DNA of 64,000 nt from JAHEME01 sp034435035 (lineage in GTDB: Bacteria > Chloroflexota > Anaerolineae > Aggregatilineales > UBA3940): contig DAOTXW010000027.1 in NCBI GenBank assembly GCA_034435035.1, forward strand, positions 80,512 through 144,511, written 5' to 3'. The translations under genes were made by a program, and so were the position numbers. The stretch's first letter is position 1, and the number at the start of each line of letters is the position of its first letter. Positions 24,380 through 32,418 of this stretch are shown one piece after another. A model generated the notes under the pieces. It did not search any database. It worked only from the letters and a program-made list of their open reading frames with translations, and was not told the DNA's origin.

Positions 24380-25084
24380 TTAATCGGACGGGATGAACTC
24401 AAACCGCCCGGTTTGCTCATCCAGAAAGAACTTCTCGCCCCCAAAAGTTTCCAATGTGTGCTGACCCGGGCGCGGCACGTAGACCCCGCTGCGGTCCACC
24501 ATTCCACCCGCGTCATAGCGATAGGTTGTGATGAACTTGATCTCCGGGCTGGTTGCCCACCCGATCCGGGCACGCTGCTCACCGGTGAGCTTTTCCCGCC
24601 AGACCTTGCCAAACCCCCGCACGGGCTGCAGCAGCCCGGCAGGTTGAGTCATCGTCAGATCGAAGGGGATCTCGGTGTCGCTGTTCCAGTCGTCGGTGAA
24701 CGCCAGCCAGATGCCCTGATCGTCCGCTCCTTCGTCGAAGATCGCGACCCAGATCTCTCCGCTGCCCGGTGCGAACTCGTGGGATTCCCTGCAGCGCTCC
24801 TCAAAAGTCCTGCCGACCCAGAACATGCGGCCCGATTCAAATGCCTGCTCAACCACCTCGGCCCGGCAGGCATAGGGTGTGGGAAAGATCTCCGGCGAAC
24901 CGGTTGCAGCCGGCTGATCCGCGCCGCGGGCGGGTTCTTCGCCGGTGACGATCAGGTAGATCGGAGTCTGTGTGGGTAAAGGGGTCAGCGTGCCGCCTGT
25001 GCAGGCCGACAGAAGCGCTGCGATCAGGGCGAGGGCAGCCAGGCATATCGAACGCCAGGCATGCGCCGTTCCACGAATCATCAT
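24380..25084 (-). CDS. Predicted lipoprotein of unknown function
   Basis: A 234-residue secreted protein with an N-terminal hydrophobic segment ending in the lipobox LLSAC (about residues 23-27), then a Thr/Pro-rich linker. The remainder, rich in charged and aromatic residues, matches no domain I know. It has two cysteines in YACRAEV and EERCRES that could pair. The start ATG-ATG at 25084 has GAGGAG upstream; the longer frame to 25108 has no such site. It diverges from the SDR operon. Confidence 0.75.
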   Translation of the reverse strand: MMIRGTAHAWRSICLAALALIAALLSACTGGTLTPLPTQTPIYLIVTGEEPARGADQPAATGSPEIFPTPYACRAEVVEQAFESGRMFWVGRTFEERCRESHEFAPGSGEIWVAIFDEGADDQGIWLAFTDDWNSDTEIPFDLTMTQPAGLLQPVRGFGKVWREKLTGEQRARIGWATSPEIKFITTYRYDAGGMVDRSGVYVPRPGQHTLETFGGEKFFLDEQTGRFEFIPSD

Positions 25085-25115
25085 AGATGCTCTCCTCTGA
25101 CAGTCCACGCGGGCG

Positions 25116-25145
25116 ATTGTAGCATCTGGCCATGGACGCCGCTAA
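25116..25145 (-). promoter_or_regulatory. Promoter of the lipoprotein gene
   Basis: On the minus strand TTAGCG (25145-25140), 18 bases, TACAAT (25121-25116). The -10 lies about 30 bases before the ATG. Confidence 0.6.
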
Positions 25146-25156
25146 TGCGGCGAGTC

Positions 25157-25185
25157 TTGCGCCCTGCGCTTTCAGCCGATACACT
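25157..25185 (+). promoter_or_regulatory. Promoter of the SDR-methyltransferase-FAH operon
   Basis: TTGCGC (25157-25162), 17 bases, TACACT (25180-25185), divergent from the lipoprotein promoter. A start near 25192 would exclude the ATG at 25132 and supports TTG 25243 as the start of the SDR gene. Confidence 0.55.
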
Positions 25186-25242
25186 GAGGCCGGGCCAGGG
25201 TTCCGCGACTTCGGCCTTCATCCGAGTGAGGGCATACAGGCA

Positions 25243-26232
25243 TTGAGCGAAGCAGCGATCAGCGGTAAGCGCGTGCTGGTCACCGGCGCGACCGGTTTCA
25301 TCGGTGCGCATTTGTGCCGGCGGCTGGCATCAGAGGGGGCGCACGTCCTGGCATTGGAGCGGAAGCCGGGGCGGGGCGGTGCACTGGCAGCATCCGGTAT
25401 CGAGGTCGTGACAGGAGACATCACGGATGGCCCTCGCATGGAAGCTATCCTGGCGCACGGGGTGGATGTCATAGTGCATCTGGCCGCCTGGCTGCGGGGC
25501 CGCAACCTACGCGAGGCTGTGCTCGTCAATGAAACGGCTTCTCGCAGCCTGGCGGAGGCCAGCGTGCGCCATTCAGTGAGCCGCTTTGTTTTCACAAGCA
25601 GCATCGCGGTCTATGGGCTGCATGGGAATCAGGATGTGGCTGAAGACTGGCCTCTTCAGACTTACGGCGATCCATACGGTGACAGCAAGATCCGGGCTGA
25701 GGCTGTGCTGCAGCAGGTAAGCCACGAAACCGGACTTGCGCTGGTGATTGTCCGGCCCGGGATGGTCTACGGACCGGGATCGCCCGGCTGGACAATCCGG
25801 ATGGCGCGCTGGGCGCGTCAGGGTATCCTGCCGCTGGTGGATGGTGGGCGCGGCACGGCCTACCCGATCTACATTGACAACCTCCTCGACCTGATCATGC
25901 TTTGCCTGTGGCACCCGGCGGCAGTCGGCGGAGTTTTTAACGGAGTCGATGATGGGCCGGTTACGCTGGCTGAGTATCTGGGGGCCTACATGAAGATGGC
26001 CGGGACCAGCCGCGCGCTGCGGCTGCCGGGATGGCTGGTATCGCTGGCAGCCGGGGCACTCGATCCCCTGCTGCCCGGGATCAGCCTGCGCTACGTTGCC
26101 AGCCAGATGCAGGGCACCGGGCAAGTGCTCAACAACCGGAGTAAACAACTGCTCGGGTGGCAGCAGCAGATCTCACTGGAAGAAGGACTGCGGCGATCGG
26201 AAGCCTGGCTGCGCGCGGCGCAGTACCTGTAG
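25243..26232 (+). CDS. NAD(P)-dependent epimerase/dehydratase (extended SDR)
   Basis: An extended short-chain dehydrogenase of about 329 residues with the Rossmann motif VLVTGATGFIGAHLCRRLA at the N terminus, VIHLAAW, the serine of FTSSIAVYG, and the YxxxK active site in DPYGDSKIRAE, then VRPGMVYGPG. It probably acts on a nucleotide sugar or sterol-like substrate. I choose TTG 25243 because a promoter at 25157-25185 lies inside the longer frame (ATG 25132) and the earlier codons add nothing SDR-like. GTGAGGG lies ten bases upstream of the TTG. A methyltransferase follows four bases after the stop. Confidence 0.85.
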   Translation: MSEAAISGKRVLVTGATGFIGAHLCRRLASEGAHVLALERKPGRGGALAASGIEVVTGDITDGPRMEAILAHGVDVIVHLAAWLRGRNLREAVLVNETASRSLAEASVRHSVSRFVFTSSIAVYGLHGNQDVAEDWPLQTYGDPYGDSKIRAEAVLQQVSHETGLALVIVRPGMVYGPGSPGWTIRMARWARQGILPLVDGGRGTAYPIYIDNLLDLIMLCLWHPAAVGGVFNGVDDGPVTLAEYLGAYMKMAGTSRALRLPGWLVSLAAGALDPLLPGISLRYVASQMQGTGQVLNNRSKQLLGWQQQISLEEGLRRSEAWLRAAQYL

Positions 26233-26236
26233 CGCT

Positions 26237-27100
26237 ATGATTATCTGGGTGGCTGTCCTGCTGGCTGCCGCGTCAGCGGCTGCAGCCTACTGGCTGCTGG
26301 TCATCACCGAAGGTGTGTATCTGGGACCAAGAGTTGTCACCTGTCTGTACGATCTGACCGCCGCACGCTACGACTCGATCAAGGGGTTTGACGCTCACGC
26401 CGAAGCGATCTGCCTGGGGCAACCCCTGGCTGATGCTCTGCGCGACATGGGGTGCCCGCTGGTGCTGGATATAGGCACAGGCACGGGGCGCCTACCGCTG
26501 GCACTGCTGGGTCAGCCGGGATTCCAGGGGCGCATTATTGGCATCGATGCCTCGCGGCGTATGCTTACCCTTGCCGCGGGCAAGCTGTCCGGCTACCGGG
26601 ACCGGGTGATGATGATCTGGCGCGACGGAAGCAGTCTGCCATTTGGCGATGGGGTCTTCTCTGCGGTCACCTGCTTAGAAATGCTCGAGTTCACACCGGA
26701 TCCTGAGTTTCAGCTGCGGGAGGCGGCGCGGGTGCTGCGCCCAGGTGGGCTGCTGCTGACCTCGAGGCGCCGGGGCGTGGATGCTCATCTGATGCCCGGC
26801 AAGACGCACAGCCCAGCTGCCTTGACTTCGCTGCTGGAGGAACTGGGGATGTGGCAGATTCGCATCGAGGCCTGGCAGGTTGATTATGATCTGGTCTGGG
26901 CGCAGCGCAGCGGAGAAAGCCCTCCGGGTAGCTGTCAGCCGATTGAGGTGCTGCTGTGCGCTTCATGCTGGCAGCCGGGGCTGGATATTTCCCCGAGTGT
27001 ACTGCGCTGCCCTGTCTGTGGCACAGATTACCGGGTGGCGGATGGCGTGATCCTGATGCCGCGGCTGCCCGATGCATCCACCCGGTATAACAGGAGGTGA
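26237..27100 (+). CDS. Membrane-anchored methyltransferase with Trm112-like zinc ribbon
   Basis: A 287-residue protein: one N-terminal membrane span (about 1-22), a class I methyltransferase (motif I LVLDIGTGTGRLPLALL; VLRPGGLLLTSRR), and a C-terminal segment with C241-x2-C244 and C258-x2-C261 followed by YRVADGVILMP. That tail looks like a Trm112/YcaR zinc-binding domain, which in other organisms is a separate partner that activates methyltransferases. Here the two appear fused. ATG 26237 lies four bases after the SDR stop. The last codons form the AGGAGGTGA ribosome binding site of the next gene. Confidence 0.75.
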   Translation: MIIWVAVLLAAASAAAAYWLLVITEGVYLGPRVVTCLYDLTAARYDSIKGFDAHAEAICLGQPLADALRDMGCPLVLDIGTGTGRLPLALLGQPGFQGRIIGIDASRRMLTLAAGKLSGYRDRVMMIWRDGSSLPFGDGVFSAVTCLEMLEFTPDPEFQLREAARVLRPGGLLLTSRRRGVDAHLMPGKTHSPAALTSLLEELGMWQIRIEAWQVDYDLVWAQRSGESPPGSCQPIEVLLCASCWQPGLDISPSVLRCPVCGTDYRVADGVILMPRLPDASTRYNRR

Positions 27101-27104
27101 TCTG

Positions 27105-27869
27105 ATGTATCTGTGCCGCTATGCTGCACCGGAGGGACCCCGCTATGGAATTTGCAGGGATGGCGAGCTGCTGGCTCTGGATGGGGATCCGTTCGATACG
27201 CCATGGAAGCCCGGCATGCCTATAGGGCCGGTGGGGCGGGTCAACCTGCTGGCGCCAACTGTGCCCAGCAAGATCGTGTGCGTGGGGAGGAACTATATTG
27301 CTCATGCCCAGGAGCTTGGGAATGAGGTCCCCACCGAACCGCTCCTTTTCTTGAAACCCCCCAGCGCGGTGATCGGACCGGGGGCTGCCATCGAGATTCT
27401 GCCAGAGATGGGCCGAGTCGATCACGAAGCCGAGCTGGCTGTCGTGATCGGCCGCCGCGGCCGCTTCATTTCCGCTGCGGAAGCGCAGCACTATGTGCTG
27501 GGCTATACTTGCGCCAACGATGTCAGCGACCGCGACTTTCAGAAGAAGGACGGCCAGTGGACACGTGCCAAAGGCTTTGACACATTTTGCAGCGTCGGCC
27601 CCTGGATCGTGGCCGATCTTGATCCAGCGGATATCCGGGTCACCTGCCATGTCAACCGCGATCTCCGGCAGGACGCTCGTACCAGTCAGATGGTGTTCTC
27701 CGTGCCCTTTCTGATCGCCTATATCTCGCGGATCATGACGCTGGAGGCCGGGGACCTGATTCTGACTGGCACACCGGCTGGGGTAGGGCCACTCGCACCC
27801 GGCGATCGCGTCGATGTGTCAGTCGAAGGAATCGGTGTGCTCAGCAATCCGGTTGTCACACGCAGCTAA
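27105..27869 (+). CDS. Fumarylacetoacetate hydrolase family protein
   Basis: A 254-residue FAH-fold hydrolase. It has the conserved KIVCVGRNYIAHAQELGNEVPTEPLLFLKPPSAVIGPG, the metal ligands in DHEAELAVVIG, then CANDVSDRDFQ, RAKGFDTFCSVGPW and GDLILTGTPAGVGPL. Proteins of this length are acylpyruvate hydrolases or oxaloacetate decarboxylases rather than full fumarylacetoacetases. ATG 27105 has a near-perfect AGGAGGTGA at 27092-27100 that overlaps the previous stop codon. It ends the SDR operon. Confidence 0.88.
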   Translation: MYLCRYAAPEGPRYGICRDGELLALDGDPFDTPWKPGMPIGPVGRVNLLAPTVPSKIVCVGRNYIAHAQELGNEVPTEPLLFLKPPSAVIGPGAAIEILPEMGRVDHEAELAVVIGRRGRFISAAEAQHYVLGYTCANDVSDRDFQKKDGQWTRAKGFDTFCSVGPWIVADLDPADIRVTCHVNRDLRQDARTSQMVFSVPFLIAYISRIMTLEAGDLILTGTPAGVGPLAPGDRVDVSVEGIGVLSNPVVTRS

Positions 27870-27887
27870 CGCGCGGACCGGGTGGGC

Positions 27888-27916
27888 TTGTGCAGTCGGG
27901 CAAACCGGTGTACAAA
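27888..27916 (+). promoter_or_regulatory. Promoter of the FHA gene
   Basis: TTGTGC (27888-27893), 17 bases, TACAAA (27911-27916). It lies downstream of the first in-frame start (27882), so GTG 27990 is the better start. Confidence 0.6.
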
Positions 27917-27989
27917 TAGTAAGAAACCGGTTAGCGCACTCGAACGATGGCTTTGCTGCTTGGATGGCGAAGCCAGTGAAGGATGGTCC

Positions 27990-28586
27990 GTGGTCACCAA
28001 ACCACTCAATTATCCCCGTGAACCTCTGGAAGAAGAACCCGGTGCGCTGGAAGATCAGGCGCCTTTTCAGGTCCAGGATACTGAGCCATCGCCTCCACCC
28101 GCTGAGCTCACGCCTGAACGGTCGGGGCCGGCCTGGCGCGTGCTGTTCCACCTGAGCGGGGCCCAGGCCACCACGATCGGTCTGGATGTATGGCGGGTGA
28201 CCGTTCTGGGACGCGGCGATCAGATGAGCGCATTCCGGCCCGATCTGGACTTCACGCCCCATGGGGCCATGCGGCACGGAGTCTCTCGCCGCCATGCCCT
28301 GATTCGCCCTGGTGAGCAGCTTCTGTATCTGATTGACCAGAACAGTACGAATGGGACCTGGGTCAACGGGCGGCGGCTACTGCCGGGGCGGGACTTTCCT
28401 CTGTCGGATGGGGACGTCATTGAGCTTGGCGCCCTGCGGATGACCCTGCGGATTGTCCACACCCCGGATGAGCCCGGGCAGGAAACATCCCAGCGCCCAT
28501 CGAGGAATCCGCTGAGGCGCTGGGTCAGCGGGCGGGCACACCAAGATCGGGATCCCTCCGCCGGCTCTGGCCCCCGTGATGGATGA
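27990..28586 (+). CDS. FHA-domain protein
   Basis: A 198-residue soluble protein with a forkhead-associated domain (about 60-150): VTVLGRGDQ, HGVSRRHALI and DQNSTNGTWVNGRRL are the phosphothreonine-binding loops. The N-terminal 45 residues are acidic and Pro-rich, the last 35 basic and disordered. FHA proteins read Ser/Thr phosphorylation, but no Ser/Thr kinase lies in the window. The start is GTG 27990, seven bases after AAGGATGG. Confidence 0.82.
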   Translation: MVTKPLNYPREPLEEEPGALEDQAPFQVQDTEPSPPPAELTPERSGPAWRVLFHLSGAQATTIGLDVWRVTVLGRGDQMSAFRPDLDFTPHGAMRHGVSRRHALIRPGEQLLYLIDQNSTNGTWVNGRRLLPGRDFPLSDGDVIELGALRMTLRIVHTPDEPGQETSQRPSRNPLRRWVSGRAHQDRDPSAGSGPRDG

Positions 28587-28592
28587 GAGGAT

Positions 28593-28654
28593 CTCAGCAA
28601 CGCAAAGGAGCAGGCCGAGCCTGCTCCTTTGTCTGACGGAAGCGCGTTGCTGAG
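28593..28654. terminator. Nested double hairpin, probable bidirectional terminator
   Basis: An 11-bp stem AAAGGAGCAGG/CCTGCTCCTTT (28604-28614 and 28620-28630) is nested in a second perfect 11-bp stem CTCAGCAACGC/GCGTTGCTGAG (28593-28603 and 28644-28654). A 13-base bulge lies on the 3' side. It follows the FHA gene and lies beyond the converging response-regulator gene, so it can terminate both. Confidence 0.65.
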
Positions 28655-28837
28655 GGTGGTGAGGATGCTTCCGCCGCAGGGTGGGCGCCGCGTGCGGGAT
28701 GATAGTGTGCAGGGAATCAGGAGGACGGCGGTTTCCACCACTGTTTGCTTGTGACTCTACTGTAGCGCAGTGGGATTGCAGCCGTGTTACAACTTACACG
28801 GATATTGTAACAGAATGCTTACAAACCGCCTGCGCGG
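28655..28837. other. Non-coding gap with repeated TTACAA half-sites
   Basis: This stretch downstream of the response-regulator gene has no convincing ORF. It is more AT-rich at its right end, where GTTACAA (28786-28792) and TTGTAAC (28805-28811) form an inverted repeat and TTACAA recurs at 28819-28824. It could be a protein-binding site or part of a 3' UTR. Confidence 0.4.
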
Positions 28838-29530
28838 TCAGTCCGAAGACAGCAGGTAGCCAACACCGGGCACAGTGAGAATGTAGGATGGCTCACGCGG
28901 ATCGTCCTCCAGCTTCTGCCGGAGCCGCGAGATGTTAACCCGGAGTATGGCCAGATCGCTGCGGTATTCGTCACCCCAGACGCGCCCCAACAGATCCTCA
29001 TGCAACAGAACCTGCCCCGGGTGCTGCACCAGCATGCGCAGTAATTCGTACTCCGTCGGGGTCAGATGTAGTTCCTGATCACGCAGCCACACCCGGCGGC
29101 GCCGCATATCCACCTGGAGATCGCGGTACAGGAAGGTTGTAGCGTCCCCGGGATGTGGCGACCACTGAACGCGTCTCAACACAGCCTGAATCCGGGCTTC
29201 TAACTCGCGGGCTCCGAACGGCTTGGTCAGATAGTCGTCGGCCCCGAGCTCAAGCCCCTGAACCTTGCTTGGTTCATCATCCCGGGCGGTCAGAATCACG
29301 ATCGGGAGGGTCGAATACTCGCGGATCCGGCGCAATACATCGAATCCATCGATGTCCGGCAGCCCCAGGTCAAGGATGATCAGATCAGGTTGCTCCTGCT
29401 CGCATACCCGAAGCGCCTCGCTGCCTGAACCGGCAGCCAGAACATCGAAGCCAGCCAGATTGAGCGAAGTCCGGATGAAACGCACGATCTTGGGCTCATC
29501 ATCAACTATGAGAATCGTTTGCTTTTTCAT
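28838..29530 (-). CDS. OmpR-family response regulator, KdpE-like
   Basis: A 230-residue regulator with an N-terminal receiver (phosphoacceptor Asp in LIILDLGLPDIDG, Thr/Lys switch in VILTARDDE and DYLTKPFG) and a C-terminal winged helix (LHLTPTEYELLRMLVQHPGQVLLHEDLLGRVWGDEY). The domain order and sequence resemble KdpE. ATG 29530 lies inside the 3' end of the histidine kinase gene (29-base overlap), so the pair is coupled. No kdp potassium-pump genes are nearby, so the regulon is unknown. Confidence 0.9.
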   Translation of the reverse strand: MKKQTILIVDDEPKIVRFIRTSLNLAGFDVLAAGSGSEALRVCEQEQPDLIILDLGLPDIDGFDVLRRIREYSTLPIVILTARDDEPSKVQGLELGADDYLTKPFGARELEARIQAVLRRVQWSPHPGDATTFLYRDLQVDMRRRRVWLRDQELHLTPTEYELLRMLVQHPGQVLLHEDLLGRVWGDEYRSDLAILRVNISRLRQKLEDDPREPSYILTVPGVGYLLSSD

Positions 29531-31121
29531 CGGCGTACCTTCCCTCCTGAGAAGCGCCCACGGTTGCGGCTGGCAGTGAGAATGTGAAGGTGCTTCCTTC
29601 TCCCAGCATGCTATCCACCCAGATGCCCCCGCCAAGTGCTTCAACCAGGCCGCGGCAGATGGCCAGCCCAAGCCCGATGCCATGTCGACCGCGATCCGGG
29701 TTCTGATCGATCTGATAGAAACGGTCGAAGATGTGGAGCTGGTGCTCCGGTGCAATCCCGGCGCCCCTGTCGGCCACAGATACCAGGAGCTGCCGATCCT
29801 GATGTGTGGCCCGCACGACAATGGGCATCCCGGCAGGTGAGTACTTGGCTGCATTGTCCAGCAGATTGGCCACAATCTGCTCAACCCGTCGGGCATCGCC
29901 CTGGCAGGGGACAAGATTCCCCTCAATCTCCAGCGACACCGGATGGTTGACCAGGCGCTTCTGCGCCGCGCTGACCGCCCTCTGTAAGGTGGCGCCGAGG
30001 TCAATGATCTGAGGCTGAATATGGAGGATGCCAGCCTCAATCCGGGACATCTCGAGCAGATTGCTGATCAGCTCGGTCAGCTTGTCGGCTTCTTCTTCGA
30101 TGTCGCACAGATGCTGCTGGAGCAGATCAGCAGCCAGCTGATGATAGTGCTCTCGCAGCATGGATGCGCTCCCCTTGATGGTAGCGAGAGGCGTCCTGAG
30201 TTCGTGAGAGACGGTCGAAAGCAGCAGACTCTTCAGACGCTCTGCCTCCTGGGCCTGACTCACAGCCACCCTCAATTCATCAACTACCTGAGCAAGCTCC
30301 TGGGTGCGAGCGTCCACGATTCGCTCCAGTTCGCGTGCATGCCGATGAGCATCCACATACAACTGTGCCTTGGTGATCGCACCGGCAATCTGATGAGCGA
30401 TAGTGGTCAGAAATGCCAGCTGGGCAGGCCTGATAGGTTCATGAGCCGATGTGCGTGCCTCGAGCACGCCAACCAGATCACCGGGAACGGTCATCAGGGG
30501 GATGGTGACTTGATTGCTGCGCGGTACCTCGCTGGCTGCTGTGGAAATGTCGGATGACTCGATCATGACCACCGGTGCGCGTGTCTGCGCGGCCTGGCCA
30601 GCCGCGCCCTGCCCCGGGGCCAACAGCAGGGATTCCCGAACCTGATCCTCGATGAAGCCGGCGTAGCTCACCAGGTTGAGCACCGCCGACTTCTCGTCCC
30701 ACATATAGATCGCACCGGCCTCCCAGCCGATCGCCCGGAGGGCACTGCGGAGCGAGAGATCGAGCACTTCCTGCAAGTTGAGCGAAGCGTTGATGATGGC
30801 AGCGACCTCGTTCAGTGCGGTTATATCCCCGGCCTGCCCAATCAACGGTTCATCTGGCTGCCCGGGACGCGCCGAACCCGGGCTCCATCGGCGCAGGATA
30901 ACAAGCCAGACGATTGAGGTTACTGCCCAGAATGCCAGGCCAACCGGGATCAGACCGCAAATAGATGCCAGACCATGCCGGGTTCCGGGTGGTCTGCTGA
31001 GCGAAGCTGCCACCAGTAGCAGGGCGATGATCACGCCCTGCAAGGCGATCACAGCCGCAACCTGCCCGGGTGCGGCACGCTCACTATAAGGTGCTTGCGG
31101 TTGAGAGGGGGTTTGGAGCAT
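29502..31121 (-). CDS. GAF-domain membrane sensor histidine kinase
   Basis: A 539-residue kinase: two membrane spans (about 22-44 and 56-78), a GAF domain (about 110-260), a coiled coil, the HisKA box LLLSTVSHELRTPLATIKGSAS with the phospho-His, and an HATPase domain with NLLDNAAKYSP (N box), DRGAGIAPE (G1) and GRHGIGLGLAI (G2). The catalytic part resembles KdpD, but the N-terminal KdpD and Usp domains are missing. ATG 31121 is chosen as the codon before MLQTPS; the frame to 31271 crosses the promoter. It phosphorylates, most likely, the regulator encoded just downstream. Confidence 0.9.
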   Translation of the reverse strand: MLQTPSQPQAPYSERAAPGQVAAVIALQGVIIALLLVAASLSRPPGTRHGLASICGLIPVGLAFWAVTSIVWLVILRRWSPGSARPGQPDEPLIGQAGDITALNEVAAIINASLNLQEVLDLSLRSALRAIGWEAGAIYMWDEKSAVLNLVSYAGFIEDQVRESLLLAPGQGAAGQAAQTRAPVVMIESSDISTAASEVPRSNQVTIPLMTVPGDLVGVLEARTSAHEPIRPAQLAFLTTIAHQIAGAITKAQLYVDAHRHARELERIVDARTQELAQVVDELRVAVSQAQEAERLKSLLLSTVSHELRTPLATIKGSASMLREHYHQLAADLLQQHLCDIEEEADKLTELISNLLEMSRIEAGILHIQPQIIDLGATLQRAVSAAQKRLVNHPVSLEIEGNLVPCQGDARRVEQIVANLLDNAAKYSPAGMPIVVRATHQDRQLLVSVADRGAGIAPEHQLHIFDRFYQIDQNPDRGRHGIGLGLAICRGLVEALGGGIWVDSMLGEGSTFTFSLPAATVGASQEGRYADEKANDSHS

Positions 31122-31175
31122 CGCGTCAAGCCAGCATCCTGTGCGGGCGGGAGTCGGGCCTGCCCGGATAGGTGT

Positions 31176-31204
31176 AGTGTAGCCAGAACACCCGCCCGCC
31201 ACAA
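31176..31204 (-). promoter_or_regulatory. Promoter of the KdpDE-like operon
   Basis: On the minus strand TTGTGG (31204-31199), 17 bases, TACACT (31181-31176), about 55 bases before the kinase start. Confidence 0.62.
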
Positions 31205-31288
31205 CCGCAGGAAAAGCACAGGATACAGCTGGCCCGCGCCGTATGCATCTGCTAGAATGTGCCGCCGTCACTGACCGAGGCGAGATTC

Positions 31289-32341
31289 ATGGCAAAACTG
31301 CGCAGCAAGCTGATCCTGGGGGCTCTGTTTGGGCTGGGGGTGATAGTGGCCCTCTTGCTTTACACCGACCTGAGACACATCGGCGAGAACCTGCGCAGCT
31401 TCCCCCTGCTGCTGTTCGTACCTGTGCTTGGCTTCACTCTATTCAACTATGCGCTGCGTTGGATGAAGTGGCACCGGTATTTACGCCTGGTAGGCGTCCA
31501 CGCCATGAGGCCTATCGACAGCGCTGCGTTGTTCGTCTCCGGCTTTGTGCTGGCTCTTTCGCCGGGCAAAGTGGCGGAGCTGTTGAAGGCAGCGATCCTG
31601 CGTGCCATGACCGGCATGCCGGTGGCTCGCACTGCGCCAGTGGTTCTGGCCGAACGGGCGACCGACGGGCTGGGGATGATGATCCTGGCAGCCATGGGCT
31701 TTGCCGGGATGCTCACCAGCGCCAGGGGGCAGCAGGAAGTGCTTGAGCGGTACCTGCCGGCTTATTTCACGGTTCTGGCGGTGCTGCTCGGTGGCATCAT
31801 GTTGATTCAGGTGCGGCCGCTGTTCAACTGGCTGCTTGCCTGCATGGAACGCATGCCGCTGATCGGGCGGATCAGCCACACGCTGCACGAACTCTATCAA
31901 TCCAGCTATCAACTTCTGCGGCCCGGGCCGCTGCTGATGGCGATTGGCATCGGGGTCATCAGCTGGGCGGGAGAGTGTGTGGCCTTCTACCTTATCCTGG
32001 CCGGTCTGGGGCTGGAACCGGGCCTGCTGCTGCTCTCTCAGGCGACTTTCATCCTGGCCGTGTCATCTATCATTGGGGCGGTGAGCGGTCTGCCCGGTGG
32101 GCTGGGGGCAGCCGAGCTGTCGATTGTGGGGATGGTGCAGCTTCTGATACTGGCGCGCCCCGACCCGGGGCTGGCCGGGACGGCGGCGATCCTGGTGAGG
32201 CTGGCAACTCTGTGGTTCGGTGCAGGTTTGGGTCTGGTGACAGCGATTCTGTTTCGCCATCGTCTGTTTCCGGATAAAGCGGCGGATCTGTGGGCGCCAG
32301 ACACGGAGTCTGCCAGCGCTGGGGGTACAACCGGGTTTTGA
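31289..32341 (+). CDS. Lysylphosphatidylglycerol synthase/flippase-like membrane protein
   Basis: A 350-residue polytopic protein (about eight spans) of the LPG synthase TM / UPF0104 family: VLGFTLFNYALRWMKWHRYLRLVG, FVSGFVLALSPGKVAELLKAAILR, VVLAERATDGLGMMIL and SSIIGAVSGLPGGLGAAELSIVG. Relatives include the flippase half of MprF and uncharacterised membrane proteins; the soluble aminoacyl-transferase domain of MprF is absent, so lipid lysinylation cannot be assumed. ATG 31289 is chosen; a TAGAAT element sits at 31253-31258 but its -35 is poor. Confidence 0.8.
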   Translation: MAKLRSKLILGALFGLGVIVALLLYTDLRHIGENLRSFPLLLFVPVLGFTLFNYALRWMKWHRYLRLVGVHAMRPIDSAALFVSGFVLALSPGKVAELLKAAILRAMTGMPVARTAPVVLAERATDGLGMMILAAMGFAGMLTSARGQQEVLERYLPAYFTVLAVLLGGIMLIQVRPLFNWLLACMERMPLIGRISHTLHELYQSSYQLLRPGPLLMAIGIGVISWAGECVAFYLILAGLGLEPGLLLLSQATFILAVSSIIGAVSGLPGGLGAAELSIVGMVQLLILARPDPGLAGTAAILVRLATLWFGAGLGLVTAILFRHRLFPDKAADLWAPDTESASAGGTTGF

Positions 32342-32364
32342 CTCTGGGACAGGATGAGTATACT
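32338..32364 (+). promoter_or_regulatory. Possible promoter of the PHP gene
   Basis: TTGACT (32338-32343) overlaps the preceding stop codon; TATACT (32359-32364) follows after only 15 bases. The hexamers are good, the spacing short. Confidence 0.4.
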
Positions 32365-32418
32365 GCTGCTAGAGCAGGCGCATTTCTTGGGTGACCTGCA
32401 GCTACACAGGTAAATACC

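Noticed and set aside
28838..31121. True kdpDE potassium-sensing system
   Set aside because: The kinase lacks the KdpD and Usp domains and no kdpFABC genes are near; only the catalytic parts are similar.
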